64,000 nt of DNA from Bactericera cockerelli (lineage: Eukaryota > Arthropoda > Insecta > Hemiptera > Triozidae): the NCBI GenBank assembly GCA_024516035.1, contig CM044955.1, positions 52,396,372-52,460,371 of the forward strand, written 5' to 3'. Positions 54,831-64,000 of this stretch are shown piece after piece (the first letter of the stretch is position 1; each line of letters starts with the position of its first letter). The position numbers and the translations under genes are program-made. The notes below the pieces were generated by a model that searched no databases, was not told the origin of the DNA, and saw nothing but the letters and a program-made list of their open reading frames with translations.

Positions 54831-57220
54831 CAAGAGAATCACGTTCTGTTGTAACTGTCGGAACTTTGCACTTTTCTTTCTTTCTTACTGATAGTACAAC
54901 AAGTTGAAATGGTTAGCTATATTTTTTATGGAGATGGACTTTTTACAACAATTTCCGTAATTTTCAATTGGGTACACATATTTAAAAAAAAAGTGATACC
55001 TACGTTCTGGTTATATGTGTCTAAATTGGGTACATATTTTTTTAAAAAAGTGATACCTGCGTTTGGTTCTATGTGTCTATAACTCATTGAATACTGTTTT
55101 ATAGTTAGGATATAATTATTAGTCCCTAATTACACAGGTAAAAGTGATGTAGAAATTATAATATTTTTAAAATTATCAAAAAACAAAGTATTTTCAGATG
55201 TTCATCTCTATAGTCAGAACTTTCACCATTATCAATCTTACTTCGATGGACAATAGCGACTGTCCGACAGGTTTTATCCATCAGATTTATCCGTCGATTA
55301 AATCTTGTAGATTGTAGGCAGCTATAAGTATGTACCTACCATACCAAGGCAAAAGAGTCGAAAATGATAGGTAAACTCGATAGTGTGCCATTGTGCATAA
55401 GTCCTAACTCATACAAATCCCGAGGGATAAGCATTTACCCTTAGAGATTTACCAAACATCTAAGCGTACGCGAGTGTGCCAGACCATATTCCGGACTACG
55501 CACGTAGTGTGTAAATATAAACCTATATTTCATGAAATTAAATTTATTAGCGAAACATACGGAACATCAACGATGTAAAATACAGGAGTAATAAAAATGT
55601 ATGCGGTTTTTTGGTGTTATTATGTCGAAACTTGTAACATCCATAAGAGATTTTTTTTTAAACTAATTTTTCATCCTGAGGTACCTGTATGAGTGGACTC
55701 CGTAATATTGAAAATATAAAGCAGAAAAAATCCCTACTCTGCCAGGATTTGAACCCAGCTCACCTGCGTGCAAGGACGAGTGCACTACCACCTCACAAAT
55801 GGTGACTTTTTTAAAAGTAATAAGAATTATCGTACCTATTAGTTAGATCTTGACGGCTTTATTGTAACCTAACACAACTTCCTAGAACAAAGACTCAGGC
55901 AGGAACGCCGCGCATCTGATGGTATGCATGGAATGCGAGATCTCAATTGAGATCGGACTATTATGTTTTAACTATTATTACTTGAAAGTTTTACTATAGT
56001 TTTTATTACCTGACTATTTTTTAAGTCTCCTGTTGCCTGAAATGTAAACTCAGTTAAGTTTCAGGCGTTCATGATTCAAGGCGGGGGTTGTACATTCCAT
56101 TCACTAGAATTACTAGGGATTTTCCTCAAATTTTGTGTTAATTAGCTCATAGAATCAACCTGCATGAGAGACCATCGATCGTGTGGAAATCAGTTTTAAT
56201 TAAATGTTTTAACCATTCGCTATATTTTGAAGTCTCATTGGAGAACGTCAAACAAATATTGACAGCCTTGTCAGGCCAAAAGACAACAACAAGACAGCAG
56301 CACAAATCATGTGGCATCCTTAATGGGGTTTTTGCTGGGAAGAACATCTAGCCGTTGTATGTTGAAATAGGACTTCCAGAATCAGTCAACCTGAAGAATT
56401 TAAATAACTTGAAGAAAACTTACCGGAGAATACAATGACGTGATACACCGAGCCAGAATCAAACAACTTCAACAATTTTGAACCCACTTGAGTAAAAAAG
56501 CCAAGGTAAAAGTAGATGAAGAAGACTCACCAAACCACACTAAGTTCTCCTACGGATGAATTTCACATTAGAATTGTTCGAGATAATTTTCTTTGCAATT
56601 TCTTGAAGATTCTAGATAAATTTCTTCTAAGCAATCTAAGCATAATATTGTTGGACTCATAAAGATTTGAGCATTCATCTAAGTATTCCCAAGTCCATTG
56701 GCATCGTAAAGATTTAAGCATAAATCTAATGGAATCCTATTTCTATTTTTTATCGCAAAGATTCAAGCTTTCAGACAAAGGAGAGAGAGTACTTGTTGCA
56801 AGTTAATGCATAATATTCTAATAAATCTGTTGCCATTCCTTCTCTGATTCGCGATATTGCATCCCACAGATTCCTGGGCCCACTTGCTGATTCCAATGTA
56901 AGAAATTCACAATGCGAATCTATTTACGGACTGGATAATGTGCGATTCTAGATGGTTATGTCGCACTTATTTGTGTATAATTATTGTAGATGGTTACGTT
57001 GTAGACATTTTGTAAAATCAGTCCTATTGCAAAAACTTGTAGAGTCGAATAGAGTCATTGGAAAGACTGCTAGGTGCATATTCATATATAATGACATATC
57101 AACAGTACTTACATAAGTCGATCAAAGAGATGCAATACTATTCAATCACTATAAGGGGACTGTAAGCAATTGGGCGAACATATAGTTAATAACATTATAT
57201 TTTGGGAATATTTATAATTA
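54831..57220. other. Intergenic, one tRNA-like remnant
   Basis: A minus-strand tRNA-like remnant at about 55735-55800 has B box GGGTTCAAATCC and A-box-like GTGGTAGTGCACTCGTCC; it is probably SINE-derived. A near-duplicate pair (ACATATTTAAAAAAAAAGTG / ATATTTTTTTAAAAAAGTG with GATACC) is at 54965-55065. No gene supported. Confidence 0.4.
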
Positions 57221-57223
57221 ATA

Positions 57224-58240
57224 CGAGGTTTGGCTATTAAATTCGTAGACTCTTCCCATAAAACGATGTGTGTTTAATCTCCCCACCTTCAGCACAAGAT
57301 TTTTTATCTTTTGAAGGTGGGTATACCCTTATTGTTTGTAGAAGACGTTTGTAATGTATAAAATAAATAAATGGAAACTTAAAGAAAAAAAAAAAAAAAA
57401 AAAAAAATGTACTCCCCTCCTCTATCCCTACAACGTTCTAAGCAAATTTTCCATTGATCGACACAGTGGTGTAGGTCATTTTGTGTGAGGCCTTCCAAGA
57501 CTTTTGCCGGTTTTTTCTTAACGGCATCTACGCTGTCAAATCTGGTACCTTTCAGGGCAGATTTGATTTTTGGTAATAAGTAAAAGTCGCACGAGGCCAG
57601 GTCGGGTAAGTAAGGAGGGTGTTCCAACACTGGGGTGTTGTACTTGGCCAGGAACGTCTTCAAGGAGAAGGCACTGTGGGCTGGCGCATGGCACCATTTT
57701 TGCGCAAACTTTTGACATGTTGAAATTTTCGTACAAAATTTGTCTCACACATTCTTTATTAATTTTAAGTGTATCAGCCATTAGTCTAAGAGTTAATCTA
57801 CGGTCAGAACGAATCATAACATCAATTTTTTCAATGTTTTCGTCAGTTTTTGAGCTTGGGGGGCGACCAGGACGTGGATCGTCCTCAACATCTTCCTGAC
57901 CATCTTGAAACCGTTTAAACCACTTAAAAAGCGTTGATCTTTTCAATCATGACTCCTGGTACACTGTCTTTAACAAATAAAATGTTTCACCAGCATGTTT
58001 TACGTAAAATTCAAAAATCACTCGTTGCTCAACGTTTGTATCAATCATAATTCCGGCAAAATTAAAAAAGGTGTCTTGCGCGTCGGGCTGTCACAACAGA
58101 ACCAATTACAGTACAGACATGTGACAGCTATCAATGAAAACACAAGACTTGAAGCTGTCTAAATATGTTTATCATATCTTCCTAGCATGGACAGCTTTTG
58201 CGTAGCGGCTCGCGTCTACGAACTTAATAGCCAAACCTCG
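57224..58240 (-). mobile_element. Internally deleted mariner, TA target duplication
   Basis: 29-bp terminal repeats begin CGAGGTTTGGCTATTAA at 57224 and, inverted, at 58240, with two or so mismatches. Both are flanked by TA (57222-57223 and 58241-58242). Length is 1017 bp against about 1.3 kb for an intact mariner. A 3' hairpin (CCACCTTCA...TGAAGGTGG, about 57284-57325) and an A-run (57384-57407) lie near the left end. Confidence 0.9.
57379..58048 (-). pseudogene. Mariner transposase, central catalytic domain deleted
   Basis: Start MIDTNVEQRVIFEFYVKHAG at 58048. A stop codon follows after about 34 residues (VYQES*). The helix-turn-helix region then continues: TLFKWFKRFQDGQEDVEDDP, RPGRPPSS, DENIEKIDVMIRSDRRLTLR, CVRQILYENFNMSKVCAKMV. 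At about 57690 the sequence jumps to APAHSAFSLKTFLAKYN and on to YLPDLASCDFYLLPKIKSAL and RCRDRGGEYI. The first two catalytic Asp residues (in the DET and DNAPAH regions) are therefore lost; only the third (PDLASCD) remains. Cannot be active, but could have been moved in trans since its ends are intact. Confidence 0.9.
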
Positions 58241-58244
58241 TATT

Positions 58245-58890
58245 TCTTTGGGCATTTCATGATATTTAATTGTTGATTCATTATTGTTTGAATTGGGAAA
58301 CTATTTAGTGAATCCTAATACTTGTAGGTATGCATGTTTGTACAATATTGTACAGCGATTTTTTTCTTAATATCTAATAATAATGCTTCTTTGCAATGAT
58401 TAGGTATGTCATATCCAATTACCCATCGATGGTACTGCTAATAAATTTGAAACTTTCGATAGCTTCAACAATCTTAACATGTTTGTACCAACTCGTTTAA
58501 AGATTCTGTCAGGTCTATCATGTTTTTATTTATTTATCGCGCTCTGTTTCCATTTCGAGATAGAAATAAATATTCAAAACAAGATTATTAAATTAGGATT
58601 AAAATCCGGATTAAGGTATGCCTAGTACCGTGAGATGACAAATTCATTCACAACAAGCTCTTCTAATACACCAATTTGATCGGAAGATATCTTGGAAACA
58701 TTCAATCTGAAGATATATCTAAAACATTCAGGTGGGCATCTATCAAATATTAGAATTTGAATGTCCAGGAGTTTCTCAGTTAGTATAACCGTACCTGGGC
58801 TAAGTGGTAGGACCCCATATATATTGTTTTCGGTATTTTTTGTTTTAGGAGAATGAATGAATCATTGTTTTGACGTTTATTATAATTCAG
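58245..58890. other. Intergenic, no gene seen
   Basis: AT-rich; nothing recognised. Confidence 0.4.
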
Positions 58891-58894
58891 ATAA

Positions 58895-59095
58895 ACTGCT
58901 AGCGTCGATGGCACGTTGAATTCTCGTAAGATCACCGAAGATAAGCATCAGCAAGGGGAAAACTTCCTGATGCTGTCACTCTGGCCCAACCCAGGCTGGG
59001 TGAGGTCAATGTGGGTAGCAGGTTTGTGAATTTCCTCCATTTGCAGGAAATTCACAAACAGTTCCGTCTCGAGATGACCATCATAGTAGTTGAAT
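58895..59095 (+). mobile_element. 5S-headed SINE
   Basis: GCTAGCGTCGATGGCACGTT, GAATTCTCGTAAGATCACCG, AAGATAAGCATCAGCAAGGG (5S part, shortened in the middle). Then CAACCCAGGCTGGGTGAGGT, CAATGTGGGTAGCAGGTTTG and a rearranged CCATTTGCAGGAAATTCACA. Confidence 0.75.
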
Positions 59096-59099
59096 GGAA

Positions 59100-60840
59100 C
59101 GTGAAATTACTAGAGTAGTCTCAAGAGTAAATTTCGGCTTCTTGAAACCACTACCGGACATTATTGAGATCTCAGTCCTAGATAATGGACTTGTCTTGTT
59201 CATCTTATATCCGAATCGATCCAAATTAGAATGAGATTTGAATCGGTTTAAGAAATACATGTGTGTATTAGGCGTATCTCATTGGTCACAAATCCTCTTA
59301 GAAAATGTATATGACTTAATTAATAGAGGTTAACGTGTTTCGTGAATCAAAAGTGACGAGGTCCACAGTAGAGTTCAAAACACCACAATTAATAATGAGA
59401 ACATTTAGAGCTATTAAAAGCAAAATAGTTAGTTCAGAAACATATTATTATGTAAGTTATAAGGGAGACTTGTAAATTGGGGTTTTTATTTTATTTTTTA
59501 TTTTTATTTTATTTTTTGAAGAAAAACTTAAGTCTACTTATGACAATAGTTTCCACAAAGGGAAAAATAAAATACCTCTCTGAGAGCAGAGTAGGGCACA
59601 TAACTTGTATGTATCAGATAAATTGTTAGTGTAATGGGACTTACTGTCTAGAGCCGACAGTTCTAATAAAACTCTATAGTACAATTTAAATACAATATCT
59701 GTAAAATTGAATCAGAAATTATTCAGCTCAAATATGTTTGAAAAAAAATTGGGCCTAAATCAAGTAGGTACAAGTAGGTGTGTTTGTAATTTGTAGTCGA
59801 GCGATTGTTATTCTGTTTGAGATCAGGAGAGTTTGGCAAGATGAAATTGTTCTATACACTCAAGTAGTCTGTAAGTAACTGATTTTTATCGCCAAATATT
59901 TTCTCCTGGAAAAATGAATTATACCATGCATGTCTAGTTTATTACTTCTGAGTATAAAATACATAATTATTATATTCATATTATGAAGGCACTAGGTACC
60001 TGGTACATATTAAGTGTTTAAAAAAGTAATAAAATTTGCTACGTTCCTAAATATTAAAGTATCTACTAAGGTACAAGTCTTGTACATTCATAATAATGTG
60101 TAGTGTGTTTATTTAGCTACCATAAAAAAATAGCAAAAATATCTGCCTACTTTCTTAAATAATATAAGTGAAGGTAAACGTAGAAATCCTTCAGTAATTT
60201 GGTAACTATTAAACGCAAAAAAATAGATGCACATCCGATTATAATCATACACTTAATATTTTTTACTACCTATTATCTACTATTATAATTTTTTGAGAAA
60301 ATATAAATATCTTAGACATGAAATTAAGGAGAGCATGCATGAAATGCGCATCAAGTTTCATATACTCGTCCATAGAAATAACTGGAGACCTCTATCAGCT
60401 CCACAATCTGACTCAAAATAAACTAGCGTATAATCACATTATACTTTCATTACTTTCCATAATTTAATATTTTCACTAGTATAAAATAACGATTGCAATA
60501 ATTTCTACACATCTTCAAGTGATAGAAAAAGTAAATAAACATGTTCCTTAGTATCACAAAGATAGTGGGTATAATCTAAAATACAGAGTTGAAAAATAAC
60601 CGAATCTACGGGAATTCGAACCACAGTCTCCTGCGTGTAAGTCAAGTGCGCGAAAGATTCGGCCAAGGTGACTAGTAGTCAGTGGTGTAGGAAGGGGGGT
60701 GGTTTTTGGGACAAACCCCCCCCCCCCCCCCCAATTTTTTTAGGAAACCTCTGCAAAATAAATTCGATGGAATATACGTAGTCTCTTTTGTCTTAAAAAA
60801 AAAACAAATCTCTGGAAATAATAAATAAATTATTTAATAT
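59100..60840. other. Intergenic, minor repeats
   Basis: 59628-59680 (GTAATGGGACTTACTGTCTA, GAGCCGACAGTTCTAATAAA) matches 50877-50925. A minus-strand tRNA-like remnant with B box GGTTCGAATTCCCG is at about 60605-60670. A run of C (60717-60732) follows GGGGGGTGG. No gene. Confidence 0.45.
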
Positions 60841-60856
60841 AGGGTCGAGGTACCCC

Positions 60857-61745
60857 CTATGGACAGTACCCCCCCTATGGACACTTTGAGCATTCAAAGT
60901 ATCATAACCATCATATTCATGTTATGTTTTGTCTAATCTTGTCCAAAATAATTTTAGCTCTAGGTGTTAGCTTTCTGAAAAACCAATTCAGTTGACTCCC
61001 GCACTTTGGAGAACCTGCTCAGAAAAATCCTACGCAGAATAATTTCGGGTAAGTGCATTTTTACGCAAAAATAATAAGGATTAGTGTTGTGACATTTGAT
61101 TTTAATTTTTTTTTCTAAAATGCCTGTTTATTTTTTTGAATTTAAGATAAGTGTTTCTTTACTAAAAAAAAAGTGCTCTTTCTTTTAAAATTATTTAATT
61201 TATTGTAGCTTATACAGAAATAGAAATAAAAGGGGTGTCCATAGGGGGGTCAATATAATTCGCTCTGTGCCACCTATGGACACTAAGTGTCCATAGGTGG
61301 CACATCGTGATTTTGATAGGCTCCACCTATGGACACTGCTCTTATATGATAAAACATATACTATTTCACGGATATTGTGATTGCAAATGCTTCAGGATAG
61401 TTTGCCATTGAAGAAAACACAATTTGGTACAATTTGGGTAGTGTTGAGGTTAAAAAATAAATAATTTAAAATTATCCTCGGAACTTATGGTTTTGATAGA
61501 AATAATAATGATTAGTGTTGTGAAATTTTATTTTCTAAATTCCATGCTAATTCGTTTTAAAGTCAAAATAGGTGTTTCATTACTTTAAAAAAAGTGCTCT
61601 TTCATTTAAAATGGTCTAATTTATCGTAGCACATACAGAAACAGAATTACAAGGGGTGTCCATAGGGGGATCATCATAATCCGCTTTGTGCTACCTATGG
61701 CCACAAGTATATCATTGCGAATTCGATAGGCTCCACCTATGGACA
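60857..61745. promoter_or_regulatory. Nine CTATGGACA motifs, candidate transposase-binding sites
   Basis: Forward copies at 60857, 60875, 61274, 61327 and 61737. Inverse copies (TGTCCATAG) at 61236, 61288 and 61657. A one-mismatch forward copy (CTATGGCCA) is at 61695. Most are preceded by CC or followed by GG. Repeated subterminal motifs are the usual binding sites of pogo/CENP-B-type DNA-binding domains; binding itself is inferred. Confidence 0.65.
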
Positions 61746-62061
61746 CTCCTATCATACGATAAATATCTAGGTACCTACTAGTATTTCATTAGGTAATTAT
61801 TATTGCAAATGATTCAGAATACTCTGTGATAAAAAAAGAAGTACATAGGTATAATTTGGGTACTGCAGATATGTATCTAAAAAAATATATTTAAAATTAT
61901 ATTCTGTGAACTCTTGGTTTGAACTAATTTTTATTCATTATTCCTTAGTTATGCATAAACAGATATATACCTGAAGTGTCTCCTATATTAACAGTATGTA
62001 CAAAATTGTTTTAATAAGCGAAAACTGATTCATTTTTTTGTTTTTATTTGTTTAATTTTAG
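61049..62061 (+). other. Probable intron in the 5' leader of the transposase gene
   Basis: Donor CGG|GTAAGT at 61049 and acceptor TTTAATTTTAG ending at 62061, 6 bp before the ATG. A leader exon would end at 61048. The splice sites are good but unverified. Confidence 0.5.
61065..61790. repeat. About 400-bp direct repeat, two units
   Basis: Unit 1 (about 61075-61395) and unit 2 (about 61500-61790) share ATTAGTGTTGTGA, AAAAAGTGCTCTTTC, ATACAGAAA and GGGGTGTCCATAGGGGG, through GATAGGCTCCACCTATGGAC. TTAAAATTAT...TCTTGGTTT near 61890 may start a third. Units differ by scattered substitutions and small indels. Confidence 0.85.
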
Positions 62062-62067
62062 GTCAAC

Positions 62068-63273
62068 ATGGGAAAAAATCCGCCCCCCAAAGGATCAAAG
62101 AGATTTCAGTATTCGCCTTCAAAAATGAACTTGGCGATCAGCGCTTGTCGGGCTGGCATGCCTTTTAAAACGGCATCTACAAAATACCATGTGCCAAGAA
62201 TCACCCTGCGAAATAAAGTCACAGGTGTGTCTCCCGTTGCCTCAAAGGGGTTTTCTGGATTTTCTTCACATCTCGGGCATGACGTTGAGAATCAACTTGA
62301 AAAATGGATCCTGAGTTGTTCAAGTTTGGGATTTCCAATCACTAAACACCACCTTTTGGATTCTGTTTCGAAAATTATCAGTGAGTTAAACATTTCACTA
62401 ACTCCTTTCAAATCAAATAGACCAGGAAGGAAGTGGTTCCAGAAATTTCTGAGACGTCACAAAAATGTCACACAAAAACATGCTGAGTACGTCAACAGTG
62501 CGCGAGGCAGTGTGACCAAAGTAAACATCGAGAAATGGTTTGATGAGATTCAAAACGCACTTGGAGACAACCGAGACATTTTGCAGGAACCTCAAAGAGT
62601 GTTCAACATGGACGAAACTTCTTTCTATTTGGCACCCCAAGGTGGATTAGTACTTGCTCAAAAAGGAGTATCCGCATTAAAACAATCAAAAAACAGTGAC
62701 AAAGAAAATGTCACTACATTGATTTGTGCCAATGCAGAAGGTCTAGCTGGCCCGTCCTTGACACTCTACAAGAATGGAAGGTTCCCATCTGTTATCAGAA
62801 ATTTAGTACCTCAAAACTGGGTGTTTGGGAAAACTGAGAAAGGGTGGATGACTGGCGAAGCATTCTATCTATATATGGTGAACAATTTTCATCGATTTCT
62901 TCAGAAAGAAAACATTCAAAAACCTGTCATTGTATTCTTAGATGGCCATAGATCCCATCTGACTCTCCATCTCAGTAAATTCTGCAAAGAGAACGAAATC
63001 ATACTTGTGGCACTCTACCCAAATTCTACCCACATACTGCAGCCTCTTGATGTAGGTGTCTTTGGCCCTCTCAAGATTGAGTGGAGGAAGATGACGGATC
63101 AATTTCGAATAGATCACAATGGCAATGAAGTGACCAAATTTGATGTGCCAATTTTACTAGAAAAGTTGTTGAAAAAAGATAACTTTGCAGCAAATGTAGT
63201 GGCTGGATTCAGAAAAATCAGGTATCTGTCCATTCAACAAGAATGCAATCGATTATTCAAAAATATTGAATAA
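62068..63273 (+). CDS. pogo/CENP-B-type transposase (401 aa before frameshift)
   Basis: DNA-cutting transposase of the Tc1-mariner superfamily, pogo/Tigger branch, or a host gene derived from one. In order: Psq-type helix-turn-helix at about 20-52 (SACRAGMPFKTASTKYHVPR); CENP-B/Tc5-type helix-turn-helix at about 72-140 (ENQLEKWILSC...GRKWFQKFLRRH); DDE-type catalytic domain at about 175-370. The acidic triad is D182 (FNMDETSFY), D292 (VFLDGHRSHL) and D328 (THILQPLDVGVFGPLK), spacing D35D, all present. The frame has no internal stop. The chosen ATG follows directly on a splice acceptor. At 63271 the frame closes early, because a neighbouring frame carries on the protein (next entry). No match to a named host gene is claimed. 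Confidence 0.9.
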   Translation: MGKNPPPKGSKRFQYSPSKMNLAISACRAGMPFKTASTKYHVPRITLRNKVTGVSPVASKGFSGFSSHLGHDVENQLEKWILSCSSLGFPITKHHLLDSVSKIISELNISLTPFKSNRPGRKWFQKFLRRHKNVTQKHAEYVNSARGSVTKVNIEKWFDEIQNALGDNRDILQEPQRVFNMDETSFYLAPQGGLVLAQKGVSALKQSKNSDKENVTTLICANAEGLAGPSLTLYKNGRFPSVIRNLVPQNWVFGKTEKGWMTGEAFYLYMVNNFHRFLQKENIQKPVIVFLDGHRSHLTLHLSKFCKENEIILVALYPNSTHILQPLDVGVFGPLKIEWRKMTDQFRIDHNGNEVTKFDVPILLEKLLKKDNFAANVVAGFRKIRYLSIQQECNRLFKNIE

Positions 63274-64000
63274 GAAAAAACCTTCCACTTATTCAAAAGA
63301 TGATGAAGCACTTATGAAAAAACTGATCGACTGTTTTCAAACAGAAATACCTTTGGACTTGCTGGATGAATTTAAAATTACCAGAAGAAGGAATCATCCC
63401 TGGGAAGGAAAAGTTGAAGCAACACTCCTGTTTGAAACATGGCTGAAAATGCAGAAGAAATATGACGCTGTCAAACAGAGTAATCTATCTTCAACCGAAG
63501 ATGATGCTGTATCTGTACCTAGACCAGAAGTTGATATCGATGGCATAGCAACCGAGGAAGATAGGACCTTCACAACAACCCTCGAAACTGTACCTAATAC
63601 AGGAATGGATGACTTTGAAACCGAGGTAGTTCGAAATACCTTCACAAGTACCATTGAATCTACAGCTGAGGATGAAATGGATCATTTCGAATCTGAGGTA
63701 CATCAAAATGGCTTCACAACAACCCCTGAACCAACAGCTGAGCTTCAAATGGATCATTTTGAAACTGAGGTACATCAAAATGGCTTTACAACAACTCCTG
63801 AAACAACAGATGAGCTTCAAATGGATCATTTTGGAACCGAGGTACATCAAAATGGCTTCACAACAACCCCTGAACCAACAGCTGAGCTTCAAATGGATCA
63901 TTTTGGAACCGAGGTACATCAAAATGGCTTTACAACAAACCCTGAACCTACAACTGAGCTTGGAATGGATGAAACAAGAACTTTGGAATCCCAGAATGTC
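63258..64000 (+). CDS. Transposase C-terminus after a one-base frameshift, with 24-aa tandem repeats (open at window end)
   Basis: This frame joins the previous one in an A5 run at 63259-63263; one surplus A would explain the break. It stays open to the window edge, 240 codons or more. First comes a normal pogo-type extension (KDDEALMKKLIDCFQTEIPL, EATLLFETWLKMQKKYDAV). Next, from 63533, are six 24-residue repeats (72 bp each, at 63533, 63605, 63677, 63749, 63821 and 63893) with consensus MDHFETEVHQNGFTTTPEPT plus AELQ. The first two are diverged and the last four nearly identical. The repeats are acidic and Thr-rich, probably disordered. Codon-level conservation argues the frame was translated until recently. 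Confidence 0.75.

Larger units (their letters stand above)
60841..64000 (+). mobile_element. pogo-family element (left end, gene and internal repeats; right end beyond window)
   Basis: Likely starts at AGGGTCGAGGTACCCCCTAT after TA (60839-60840). Contains two CTATGGACA motifs at the tip, a possible untranslated exon, an intron-like segment with a direct repeat, and the transposase gene. Whether this is a mobile copy or a domesticated gene cannot be decided without the right end. Confidence 0.6.

Noticed and set aside
63491..63922. Minus-strand frame with repeated MYLGSKMIHLKL
   Set aside because: Antisense shadow of the 24-residue repeats of the transposase tail.

Overview
This is a stretch of arthropod nuclear genome, most likely insect. 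The evidence is AT-rich intergenic DNA, frequent GGTAGGTACCTA runs, spliced genes with GT-AG introns, and many SINEs, LINEs and cut-and-paste elements, with no bacterial-style gene packing. Nothing here fixes the order; Hemiptera or Lepidoptera would fit. There are two 100-N assembly gaps (14528-14627 and 33101-33200). Host genes are few and most of the window is transposon-derived.

Region 1-14.5 kb is a tandem duplication. Copy 1 (window start to about 8107) and copy 2 (about 9278 to 14469) carry the same sequence, including the end of a small secreted-protein gene (complete at 8991-9368; only its last 30 codons at 2-94). Because the copies serve as each other's empty-site controls, several later insertions can be dated and bounded. 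These are a TTAA-flanked piggyBac-type MITE, a 5S-rRNA-headed SINE with target duplication and a 28-bp retro-insert (all in copy 2), and in copy 1 a 3.3-kb long-inverted-repeat element holding an R2-type endonuclease/RT remnant and a 0.3-kb LINE tail.

Region 14.5-33 kb is repeat-rich intergenic DNA with tRNA- and 5S-headed SINEs, microsatellites and a 5'-truncated LINE (RNase H) bounded by a 13-bp target duplication. Region 33-35 kb holds the best host gene, on the minus strand: three coding exons with consistent phases, broken by the assembly gap and encoding an unrecognised basic, Ser-rich protein. Region 36.5-38.6 kb has two minisatellites, one enclosed in perfect 29-bp inverted repeats. 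Region 38.8-41.3 kb is a frameshifted LINE (endonuclease end plus RT). Region 44.7-47 kb has an elaborate foldback element and a second piggyBac-type MITE. At 57.2-58.2 kb there is an internally deleted mariner with intact terminal repeats.

The most interesting locus is the last 3.2 kb. A pogo/CENP-B-type transposase gene has an intact DDD triad. It is preceded by a likely 5' intron containing a roughly 400-bp direct repeat, and nine copies of a CTATGGACA motif lie in both orientations around it. After a one-base frameshift the protein continues, open to the window end, into a 24-residue tandem-repeat tail. This looks like a young pogo-family element, or a recently domesticated one, with built-in candidate transposase-binding sites.
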